Source of the DNA: Balneolales bacterium
GTDB taxonomy: Bacteria > Bacteroidota > Rhodothermia > Balneolales > Natronogracilivirgulaceae
Direction: 5' to 3'
Assembly: GCA_007127665.1 (NCBI GenBank)
Contig: SKYY01000015.1
Location: 1 to 6,808, forward strand
DNA: 6,808 bases
The position numbers and the translations under genes were made by a program. The first letter of the stretch is position 1. Each line of letters starts with the position of its first letter. Of this stretch, positions 1 through 6,699 are shown piece by piece. The notes beneath the pieces are model-generated. The model did no database searches and was not told where the DNA came from. It worked only from the letters and a program-made list of their open reading frames with translations.

Positions 1-70
1 GAACATCCGAAATAGTGAATATCCGCATGGCGAATATCCGAAATGGTGAACACCCGTCATTGTGAACATC
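1..70. repeat. Degenerate ~16-bp tandem repeat, cut by the window edge
   Basis: Four consecutive units begin at 1, 17, 32 and 48, with lengths 16, 15, 16 and 16, and a decayed fifth start lies at 64. The units are GAACATCCGAAATAGT, GAATATCCGCATGGC, GAATATCCGAAATGGT and GAACACCCGTCATTGT, followed by GAACATCGG. The consensus is roughly GAAYATCCGNAATGGT. The GAAYAYCCG half is best conserved and the AT-rich half varies. The period is not a multiple of three and one unit is a base short, so it does not look like a coding repeat. It lies just past the stop of the minus-strand phosphatase gene and probably continues to the left of the window. No inverted symmetry typical of a terminator or CRISPR repeat is visible. 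Its function is unknown. Confidence 0.7.
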
Positions 71-85
71 GGCCAGGAAGAAGAA

Positions 86-1297
86 CTAATTTTCCGGATG
101 GTTTTTATCTGCCTGGTTCATTCCGGATGTCAGCTGCTGCAGGTCATTAGATTGCTTTTTTACCAGGAGCCTGCTTTTTTCCGGGTGCATGTGAACACAG
201 GTAAACGTGATGTCGTCTGCCAGTTTTTCGCCTTCTATGAACTCTTCCACCGCAATCTGGATTTTGTTAAGGATCGTGGTGGCGTGCAATGATCCATAGA
301 GCTCAAATAGATCCCTGAGGCGATGTTCGTCATACTGTTCCATCCGCGGGTTTCGCGCTTCTGTAAGGCCATCTGTGTAAAACAGAAGATTATCCCCGGG
401 CTGCATGTTGATGGAAAGTTGCTTGAGATGCTCTTTGAATACCCCGGTACTGGTCATGCCGAGTCCCAGACCGGATGACCGAAGCTCACTGACGGCATCC
501 CTGGAAGCCTGATATAACAATGGCGGATTATGTCCGGCCCGGCACATTTTTACCGCAGAACCGTCGGATGGAAAAAAAGCAGCACATGCAGTAACAAATG
601 TCTTGTCTTTTTTTCCGGATTTTATGTAGTCATTCAAATGCAAAAAAAGTTCTTTGGGGTCCGGTTTGAGCTTTTCAATAATCAGGTGAACCAGTGCCTG
701 CAGCCGTACCATATACAAAGATGCCGAAAGTCCCTTGCCTGATACATCCGCGATGACGTAATAGGTTCCTTCGTCCGTATTGATTACATCCACATAATCA
801 CCACCGACCTCGCTGGCTGTACTGGCAAAAGACGCAAATTCAAGATTTCCGTGCTTGATGTTAGATCCGGGAAGAAGACTGATCTGGATGTCCCGGGCCA
901 GGTCAATTTCCTTCATGACATCTGATTTTTCAAGCAGTTCAAGTAACAGAAGCAATACCAGTGTCAAAATGCCAAGAGGAAGCATGAGCGCGGCAACAGG
1001 TCCGCTCCATAAAAAACTAACGACAAAAGCAGCAAAAGAAAAACCCAGCGCAAGCCTTCTGGCTGGAGTAAGTCTGAGCAAAAGGGAAGAGAGAAGCTTG
1101 AATACACGAACGGGGGGCTGTTTTTTTTCTTTTTCGCCCGGCTTGACTCCAACAGCGTCGTAATACAGTTCCATGAGCCGCCTGGAATCATCCTGGAACT
1201 CCTTGCCGATACGTTCCGGAGTCATCCCCTTTGTATACTCTCGGTAAAAAAACCTTGTGTTCTGGAACGCCTGGCGGGTTTCGTTCTTTAAGCTCAT
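86..1297 (-). CDS. Membrane-anchored PP2C-type serine phosphatase, SpoIIE/RsbU family
   Basis: This 403-residue protein is a predicted Mg/Mn-dependent phosphoserine/phosphothreonine phosphatase. Family members commonly dephosphorylate anti-anti-sigma (STAS) proteins in partner-switching pathways. Residues 1-78 are charged, cytosolic-looking and unlike any domain I recognise. Two adjacent hydrophobic segments (about 80-97 and 99-121) form a likely membrane hairpin. A short helical linker leads into the family signature EIDLARDIQISLLPG (130-144). The catalytic domain then shows GGDYVD (165-170), ADVSGKG (183-189, metal-binding D184), AGHNPPLLY (254-262), FYTDGLTEARN (306-316, D309) and LADDITF (359-365, D361/D362), so the metal ligands look intact. 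The last ~30 residues are a polar tail. No GAF, PAS, HAMP or response-regulator domain is visible, so the input signal is unclear. The ATG at 1297 has no obvious Shine-Dalgarno. No STAS or anti-sigma gene is adjacent. The family call is firm; the substrate is unknown. Confidence 0.93.
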   Translation of the reverse strand: MSLKNETRQAFQNTRFFYREYTKGMTPERIGKEFQDDSRRLMELYYDAVGVKPGEKEKKQPPVRVFKLLSSLLLRLTPARRLALGFSFAAFVVSFLWSGPVAALMLPLGILTLVLLLLLELLEKSDVMKEIDLARDIQISLLPGSNIKHGNLEFASFASTASEVGGDYVDVINTDEGTYYVIADVSGKGLSASLYMVRLQALVHLIIEKLKPDPKELFLHLNDYIKSGKKDKTFVTACAAFFPSDGSAVKMCRAGHNPPLLYQASRDAVSELRSSGLGLGMTSTGVFKEHLKQLSINMQPGDNLLFYTDGLTEARNPRMEQYDEHRLRDLFELYGSLHATTILNKIQIAVEEFIEGEKLADDITFTCVHMHPEKSRLLVKKQSNDLQQLTSGMNQADKNHPEN

Positions 1298-1490
1298 ATA
1301 AAAATCTGAAATTGGACCGATTATGCCCGATGATGGAGCAGGTGTCGTGCACCAGCCCTTACCTACCTTAAGGTATTCGTATTATAAAGAGAAAAGTTAT
1401 ATCAAAAATCGCTTATTTTGTAGTTCCATTCAACGTTTGAGGCCTGCTTGTGCGGCCTGCAAAAATCAACTGATGCCAATACGTAATTTT
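1298..1490. promoter_or_regulatory. Divergent intergenic region between the phosphatase and polA
   Basis: This 193-bp gap must hold the start signals of both divergent genes. It is AT-rich in the middle (about 1376-1420). On the plus strand TATTAT at 1380-1385 resembles a -10 box for polA but has no good -35. On the minus strand CATAAT (1320-1325) with ACGACA (1343-1348) at 17-bp spacing is a weak candidate for the phosphatase. Neither is convincing, and Bacteroidota-type promoters need not follow this consensus. A 7-bp direct repeat, GGCCTGC, occurs at 1441-1447 and 1454-1460. No Shine-Dalgarno precedes either start codon. An open plus-strand frame runs through from 1323 but does not look coding. 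Confidence 0.45.
1364..1375. promoter_or_regulatory. Perfect 12-bp palindrome, possible operator
   Basis: TACCTTAAGGTA is perfectly self-complementary and lies in the divergent polA/phosphatase intergenic region. It ends five bases before the TATTAT that could be a polA -10 box, so a dimeric regulator bound here could affect transcription. A perfect 12-bp palindrome is expected once or twice by chance in a window of this size, so the case rests on position alone. Confidence 0.25.
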
Positions 1491-4406
1491 ATGTCTGAGA
1501 AACTCTTCCTTATTGATGGAACGGCACTGGCATACCGGTCCTATTTCGCCATGATCAACAGTAATCTCAGAAATGCAGAGGGTATTCCGACTGGCGCCAT
1601 ATACGGTTTTGCCAATGCCCTGGTCAATCTCATGGAAAAGGAGGAACCAACACATCTGGCGGTCGCCTGGGACACCCATGCACCAACGTTCCGTCACGAA
1701 ATGGACGAGAACTACAAAGCGAACCGGCCGCCGCAACCGGAAGATCTTCGGATATCCATACCGCTCATCAAGGAGATGGTGGAACTGTTCGGGTTTTCCA
1801 ATCTGGAAAAAGACGGCTACGAGGCAGATGATGTCATAGGTACATTGGCTGTACGAGCAAAAAAAGAACGTATCACGGTCTATATGGTCACACCGGACAA
1901 AGATTTCATGCAACTGGTTGGCGGAAATGTCTACATGTATAAACCACTGAACAGGGGTGAGGGTTTTGAACTTATTGACAGGGATGGAGTGGTATCCTAC
2001 TTCGGCGTGGAACCGGAATCGGTTACGGATGTACTGGCTCTGATCGGGGATACGTCTGACAACATACCGGGTGTTCCGGGTATCGGAAAAAAAGGAGCGG
2101 CAAAAATAATTCAGGAGTTCGGCACGCTTGAAAAAGCTATTGAGGCGGCACCTGACATGAAGAGCAAAAGGGCACGTGAGGGATTGACAGAAAACCGCGA
2201 ACAGGCACTGAAATCCAGGGAGATGATCGTCATCAATACCGATGTTCCGGATACCATCCGATGGGAGGAGCTTCGTTGGGATGGCGTTCAGGCAGAAAAA
2301 CTGATCAACTATTTCAAACGCATGCAATTCCGGTCCCTGACAAAAAAAATTGCAAATGCGGAAGGCGGGATACTTGGAAAGGTGAAGGAGAAACTTCCTG
2401 AAACGGGGCAGGGGTCGCTGTTCGACAATCCTGATCCGACCCGGACTGCCCGTAAAGCCACAAATAATCCTGGAGGAAATTCCGGAGGAGGTAATACATC
2501 CGGCAATAAAGGTACGGACACGGATGGCATGAATGCATCTGGACAGGACAATGATGCATCAGTTAACAGAACTGCCTCCGGGCCGGACGAGCCCCCGGTT
2601 TATATGATTCTGGATCCTGACAAGGTTGCCTACCACACCGTAACTAACATTCAGGAACTGGAAGCATGCGTATCCAAACTCAGAAAGAAAGACATCTGGA
2701 GTTTTGACACCGAGACCACGTCCACTGATCCCCAAGATGCGGATCTTCTGGGCATCTCTTTTTCATGCACTGAAGGTGAGGCATGGTATGTGGTTGTATC
2801 TGAATTTGAGCAGGATAAATTGAAAGAAACACTCAACCGGATTTTTCAGGATGAAAAGTACCGGAAGGTTGCACACCATTTTAAATATGATTATCGCGTG
2901 CTCACCAGATACGGCATAAGGATCAGCGGACCCGTTTTTGATACCATGCTTGCCGCCTATTTGCTTGATGCCGGACAGAAGATGGATATGAATTCACTTG
3001 CCAGAGGATATCTTGGATACGATCCTGTTTCCATAGAGACGCTTATCGGCGAAAAGGGGAAAAGCCAGGGTTCGATGCGTGATGTGCCCTTGGAAAAAAT
3101 CGCACCCTATGCCTGCGAAGATGCTGATATCACCTTGCGTCTGTTTCATGTGCTTGACAAAAGAATGCGAGAGCAGGGTCTTGAGGCACTTGGAGAGGAT
3201 ATCGAGTTTCCGCTGGCTCGGGTTTTGGCCAATATGGAAGCCGCAGGTATCAATGTTGACCTGGACCTGCTGTCCATATTTTCGGAAGAACTTGAGAGGG
3301 ATATTGATGAAGTGCGTTCGCAGATTTTTGAAATGACCGATGAGGAGTTCAATATTAACTCCACACAGCAGCTTGGAGTGATCCTGTTTGAAAAGATGAA
3401 ACTGCCGTCCAGGAAAAAAACGGCCAAAGGGAAATATTCCACATCCGAGCAAGTGCTCTCACGCCTGGCACCGGAATTTGAAATTGCCGGAAAGATCCTG
3501 GAATATCGTGGCTTAAGCAAATTGAAATCGACGTATGTAGATGCCCTGCCGCGACTGGTGAATGAAACAACGGGACGTATCCACAGTACTTTCAACCAGC
3601 ATGTCACAGCAACCGGCCGACTGTCATCAACAAATCCGAACTTGCAGAATATTCCCGTTCGTACCGAACGTGGACGCGGTATCCGCAAAGCATTTGTAGC
3701 TGAAAAGGGATACCGGATACTGGCTGCTGACTACTCCCAGATTGAATTGCGTATTATTGCTTCCATGTCGGACGATACGGCGATGACAGAAGCGTTCCGG
3801 AACCACGAGGATATCCATGCCCGCACGGCAGCAGAAATATTTGGACTCAGCTCTATTGAAGAGGTGGACCGCGAACAGCGGCGAAAAGCAAAAGAGGTGA
3901 ATTTCGGCATTCCTTACGGTGTGAGTGCGTTTGGACTGGCTCAGCGCCTTGGTGTTTCCAATGCCGAGGGGAGGAGCATTATTGATGCATATTTCGATCG
4001 CTTCCCGGCCATCCGCAAGTTTATCAATGAAACTATCGATTTTGCAAGGGACAAGGGCTATGTTGAGACGCTTTCGGGTCGAAGGCGCTATATCCCGGAC
4101 ATCCATTCGGCAAATCCCAACATCCGCGGTTTTGCGGAGCGTACGGCGGTCAACATGCCGATACAGGGAACAGCAGCCGACCTGATCAAGATTGCCATGA
4201 TCCGGATTGACAGGGAGCTTGCTTCCGGAAGTTCCGGTACCCGCATGCTGATGCAGGTGCATGATGAGCTGGTATTCGAGGTGCCGGATGACGAACTTTC
4301 AGAGGTTCCGGATCTCATTCGGACCATAATGGAAGAGGCCATGGAATTGAAAGTACCACTGAAAGTAGACACTGGTGTATCTGACAATTGGCTGGATGCA
4401 CATTGA
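1491..4406 (+). CDS. polA: DNA polymerase I with 5' nuclease and proofreading domains
   Basis: This 971-residue repair and Okazaki-fragment polymerase has all three domains. The 5' nuclease (1-285) keeps nine acidic residues at the Pol I positions: D9, D61, E111, D113, D114, D136, D138, D187 and D190, plus YKANR (75-79) and a helix-hairpin-helix after D190. An ~84-residue linker (286-369) includes a Gly/Asn/Ser/Asp tract at 325-359. The 3'-5' exonuclease (from about 370) has D406-T-E408, D467 and Y540-A-C-E-D544, so proofreading should be active. The polymerase has TATGRLSS (706-713), motif A ADYSQIELR (D747), motif B with R797, K801, F805 and Y809, and motif C QVHDELVFE (D925/E926). Phe at 805 is the variant that discriminates against dideoxynucleotides. 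E. coli Pol I has 928 residues; much of the extra length is linker. I chose the ATG at 1491 because MSEKLFLIDG matches the family N-terminus. ATG 1473 is also possible, and 1323 adds unconserved sequence. Neither 1473 nor 1491 has a clear Shine-Dalgarno. Confidence 0.98.
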   Translation: MSEKLFLIDGTALAYRSYFAMINSNLRNAEGIPTGAIYGFANALVNLMEKEEPTHLAVAWDTHAPTFRHEMDENYKANRPPQPEDLRISIPLIKEMVELFGFSNLEKDGYEADDVIGTLAVRAKKERITVYMVTPDKDFMQLVGGNVYMYKPLNRGEGFELIDRDGVVSYFGVEPESVTDVLALIGDTSDNIPGVPGIGKKGAAKIIQEFGTLEKAIEAAPDMKSKRAREGLTENREQALKSREMIVINTDVPDTIRWEELRWDGVQAEKLINYFKRMQFRSLTKKIANAEGGILGKVKEKLPETGQGSLFDNPDPTRTARKATNNPGGNSGGGNTSGNKGTDTDGMNASGQDNDASVNRTASGPDEPPVYMILDPDKVAYHTVTNIQELEACVSKLRKKDIWSFDTETTSTDPQDADLLGISFSCTEGEAWYVVVSEFEQDKLKETLNRIFQDEKYRKVAHHFKYDYRVLTRYGIRISGPVFDTMLAAYLLDAGQKMDMNSLARGYLGYDPVSIETLIGEKGKSQGSMRDVPLEKIAPYACEDADITLRLFHVLDKRMREQGLEALGEDIEFPLARVLANMEAAGINVDLDLLSIFSEELERDIDEVRSQIFEMTDEEFNINSTQQLGVILFEKMKLPSRKKTAKGKYSTSEQVLSRLAPEFEIAGKILEYRGLSKLKSTYVDALPRLVNETTGRIHSTFNQHVTATGRLSSTNPNLQNIPVRTERGRGIRKAFVAEKGYRILAADYSQIELRIIASMSDDTAMTEAFRNHEDIHARTAAEIFGLSSIEEVDREQRRKAKEVNFGIPYGVSAFGLAQRLGVSNAEGRSIIDAYFDRFPAIRKFINETIDFARDKGYVETLSGRRRYIPDIHSANPNIRGFAERTAVNMPIQGTAADLIKIAMIRIDRELASGSSGTRMLMQVHDELVFEVPDDELSEVPDLIRTIMEEAMELKVPLKVDTGVSDNWLDAH

Positions 4407-4419
4407 ACCGGCACTCTCC

Positions 4420-5559
4420 TTATCGGAAACTGATCCCGAAGCCTGCTGTCAGAGCGGAATAATCAGCATAGGTATAGTCCACGTTGAAGGTAAGCAACGG
4501 AAGGCTGATGCGTACACCTGCCATGGCACGGAATCGGTTCGCGCCATCAAAAGAGAGATCCACAGGATCGGAAAAAGTGCTGACTTCTCTGCGGAACTGA
4601 CCATTACCGGCAGGAACAGCGGTATAGTAAGGAAAATCGCCTTCCACACTGACATTGGTTGTTGATCCTTCAATACCAATACCGCCATAGACCGACAATA
4701 TCGGCAGCGATTTGCCTGCAATCAGATTGATGGTCCATGCATCGGTACTGAAGGAGATTTCTTGATTGTCCGGGATGCCGTGTCCAGATTGGTTTTCATC
4801 AGGTGAAACAATATCCTGCTGTGGTGAGAAATCGAGAGCTCTCACATTCAGGCCAGCACTGGTTCCAAAAGAGGTATATCCACCCATGATGGAAAAGGTA
4901 ACAGGCAGGAATGCTCCGCCCGGGAGCCACTGATTCAGTTCGTGCTTGATACCAAGACCATAAAGATAGATTTCACCGTAGTCAAGGAAAGAAACGGGTG
5001 GTATGAAGCGGACCATAAGCTCAGTATCCACAGGCAGTCCGACCCCGGCCTGGATCATCGGTGTCATGATGTATCTGAAACCGGTTCCCGGTGGCATTTC
5101 AAAATCGGCAAGTACAAGTTCTGATCCGTCAGGTGCCTCGAAAACGTATTGCAGCCGGGCATCGCTGCTGGAGCTTCCGCTGAATGTGGGTGTGGAGACT
5201 GGGCCTTCCCGGACGGGCTGCAGATAGTTGAGGCCAATCTCATCCACCATGAAAAATCGGTCGACATCAGGTACGACAGCGGCCGAAAAGTTAACCTTGA
5301 CGTGAAAGCCAAGGAGGCCATGTGATCGTGCCCTGTCAATCCATCCGGTGTTAACGCCTGCTCCAAAGCCACTGGCAAAGGGTTTCAGGTATTCGGAAAA
5401 GAGAAGTTCGGCATCTCCGACCGCCTCGGAACCTGCATTGAGGAAATCCCCGAGATCGCCGAGCTGCCCGTATGCCCGATTGGAGGGCAAAGCGATACAA
5501 ATGAGGAGTATACATGAAATGAGGTAGGAGGGGAAAGTATGCGCTACATTTTTAAGCAT
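4420..5559 (-). CDS. Secreted DUF6588-like protein, probable outer-membrane beta-barrel
   Basis: This is a 379-residue exported protein of unknown function. Residues 1-31 form a signal peptide: basic start, hydrophobic core about 12-24, likely cleavage after AYG before Q32. Two Cys lie in the core (16, 21) but neither sits in a good lipobox, so a lipoprotein is unlikely. The motifs FSEYLKPFASGFGAGVNTGW (54-73), GLLGFHVKVN (81-90), GVGLPVDTELMVRFIPP (172-188), GLGIKHELNQWLPG (201-214) and GGYTSFGTSAG (226-236) fit my recollection of the DUF6588 family. Alternating hydrophobic/polar strands with Gly/aromatic turns, and an ending in FGISFR, suggest a beta-barrel in the outer membrane. A Ser-rich stretch (127-132) and the polar 248-268 region could be loops. 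The gene converges on polA with 13 bp between stops and lies 136 nt downstream of rsgA. It has the best ribosome-binding site in the window. Family assignment is from memory of motifs and should be confirmed by profile search. Confidence 0.85.
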   Translation of the reverse strand: MLKNVAHTFPSYLISCILLICIALPSNRAYGQLGDLGDFLNAGSEAVGDAELLFSEYLKPFASGFGAGVNTGWIDRARSHGLLGFHVKVNFSAAVVPDVDRFFMVDEIGLNYLQPVREGPVSTPTFSGSSSSDARLQYVFEAPDGSELVLADFEMPPGTGFRYIMTPMIQAGVGLPVDTELMVRFIPPVSFLDYGEIYLYGLGIKHELNQWLPGGAFLPVTFSIMGGYTSFGTSAGLNVRALDFSPQQDIVSPDENQSGHGIPDNQEISFSTDAWTINLIAGKSLPILSVYGGIGIEGSTTNVSVEGDFPYYTAVPAGNGQFRREVSTFSDPVDLSFDGANRFRAMAGVRISLPLLTFNVDYTYADYSALTAGFGISFR

Positions 5560-5564
5560 GACAG

Positions 5565-5570
5565 CACCTT
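5565..5570 (-). promoter_or_regulatory. Ribosome-binding site of the DUF6588-like gene
   Basis: On the minus strand AAGGTG lies five bases upstream of the ATG at 5559. It is partly complementary to the 16S rRNA 3' end and supports that start codon. The other three complete genes lack a comparable site. Confidence 0.5.
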
Positions 5571-5630
5571 TTGCATTGGGATTTTGAGTTAAAAGATGAT
5601 AAAGACCGATTTTGTTTGAATGTAGTGATA

Positions 5631-5636
5631 ATTATA
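5631..5636 (-). promoter_or_regulatory. Possible -10 box upstream of the DUF6588-like gene
   Basis: On the minus strand this reads TATAAT, a perfect sigma-70 -10 consensus in an AT-rich part of the rsgA to DUF6588 gap. It would give a leader of about 65 nt before the ATG at 5559. No good -35 element is visible about 17 bp upstream, and the AT-rich context makes a chance match easy. If real, it lets the outer-membrane gene be transcribed independently of rsgA. Confidence 0.25.
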
Positions 5637-5695
5637 AAAAAATAAAGCTTTTCTCCGATAATAGCTGTAACAGATTCAGGGAATGCGGTTTTATG

Positions 5696-6619
5696 TCATT
5701 CATGTTCAGATTCGATGCTTCCCAAAATATTCAAATAGCTTTTATATCTGGATTCAGGCACGTTGCCGCTTTCAACGGCTGTCCGTACGGCGCAGTTCGG
5801 CTCATGGCGGTGTGTGCAATTGTAGAAATGGCAGGATTCGCGATGCGGCCTCATCTCGGGAAAGAGTAGGGATATTTCATACGGTTCGAGGTCAACCACG
5901 CCAAACTCGCGTATGCCGGGTGTGTCAACGACATAGGTCTTGTCCTTGAGTTGGATAAGCTGGGCGTAGGTGGTGGTATGTTTGCCCTTGTTGGAAGAAC
6001 GACTGATATCTCCGGTTTTGAGATGCAATCCGGGTGAAAGTGCATTAAGCAAACTGCTTTTTCCGGTCCCGGAGTGGCCGCAAAGAACAGATATTTTCCC
6101 CTTTAATGCCGTCATCAGATGCTCTATGGATGTTTTATCGAGGATACTGGTTTTCAATAAGTCGTACCCGAGTTCCCGGTAGAGGGTTTCGACGTTTTCC
6201 AGCTTATCCCGGTCTTTCTGGTTTTTCTGCAGATCTGTTTTGTTGATAATGATTAGTGGTGAAATATCCCATGCTTCGCATGTCACAAGAAGCCGATCGA
6301 TGAATCCGGTCTTGAATACGGGTTCACGCAATGACTGTACGATGCATACCAGGTCTACATTAGCGGCCAGTAATTGTGTGCCACGCCGCCCATGGGTGGC
6401 TTTTCGCACAAGCTGGTTTTTCCGATCAGTGATACGGTTGATGACACCTGTACTGTCTTTTTGAAGTGTTAAATCGACAATATCACCCACGGCCACTGGA
6501 TTGAGGATCCGTTCATCATCCAGCCTGAATTTGCCGGGAAGCCTGCAGGATACGATGTCACCGCTATCTGTTTGCACCTGGTACCAGCTGCCCGTCGCTT
6601 TGATAACCAGCCCTTTCAT
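5696..6619 (-). CDS. rsgA: Ribosome small-subunit-dependent GTPase A
   Basis: This 307-residue cytosolic GTPase acts late in 30S subunit maturation, testing the decoding centre and helping release assembly factors. The N-terminal OB fold (about 1-70) begins MKGLVIKATGSWYQV, typical of the family, which supports the ATG at 6619. The GTPase domain is circularly permuted, with motif order G4-G5-G1-G2-G3: NKTD (126-129), a G5-like TSILD (157-161), P-loop GHSGTGKS (181-188), switch-region HTTT (214-217) and DTPG (232-235). The C-terminal zinc knuckle has C263, C268, H270 and C276, the CxxxxCxHxxxxxC spacing of E. coli RsgA. Length is close to B. subtilis YloQ (about 298) and shorter than E. coli RsgA (350). 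No residue needed for activity appears to be missing. There is no clear Shine-Dalgarno. The gene is followed on the same strand, after 136 nt, by the DUF6588-like gene, with no functional link evident. Confidence 0.97.
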   Translation of the reverse strand: MKGLVIKATGSWYQVQTDSGDIVSCRLPGKFRLDDERILNPVAVGDIVDLTLQKDSTGVINRITDRKNQLVRKATHGRRGTQLLAANVDLVCIVQSLREPVFKTGFIDRLLVTCEAWDISPLIIINKTDLQKNQKDRDKLENVETLYRELGYDLLKTSILDKTSIEHLMTALKGKISVLCGHSGTGKSSLLNALSPGLHLKTGDISRSSNKGKHTTTYAQLIQLKDKTYVVDTPGIREFGVVDLEPYEISLLFPEMRPHRESCHFYNCTHRHEPNCAVRTAVESGNVPESRYKSYLNILGSIESEHE

Positions 6620-6699
6620 AGCTTGAATCCAGAAAGAGTGGTGGGCAAACCGCCAAGTTTCACGATTGAGAAGGCCATTTTGGTTTCAAGGCGCCACTT

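Noticed and set aside
1..85. Minus-strand frames open from the phosphatase stop to the left edge
   Set aside because: The sequence is a degenerate 16-bp repeat, which changes frame each unit; the openness follows from the repeat composition, and no start or domain is visible.
1441..1460. GGCCTGC direct repeat, also able to form a 5-bp AGGCC/GGCCT stem with a 9-nt loop in the polA leader
   Set aside because: The stem is short, has no T-tract and no riboswitch-like context, and is easily explained by chance.
1413..2327. 304-codon open frame on the minus strand antisense to polA
   Set aside because: It lies opposite the conserved 5' nuclease domain, and its translation is rich in Cys, His and Phe with no recognisable domain. 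It is a shadow of polA.
3627..4262. 211-codon minus-strand frame antisense to the polymerase domain
   Set aside because: It overlaps motifs A and B of polA on the other strand and shows no protein-family features.
4407..4419. Shared terminator between the convergent polA and DUF6588-like genes
   Set aside because: The 13-bp gap and its flanks show no hairpin followed by T residues on either strand.
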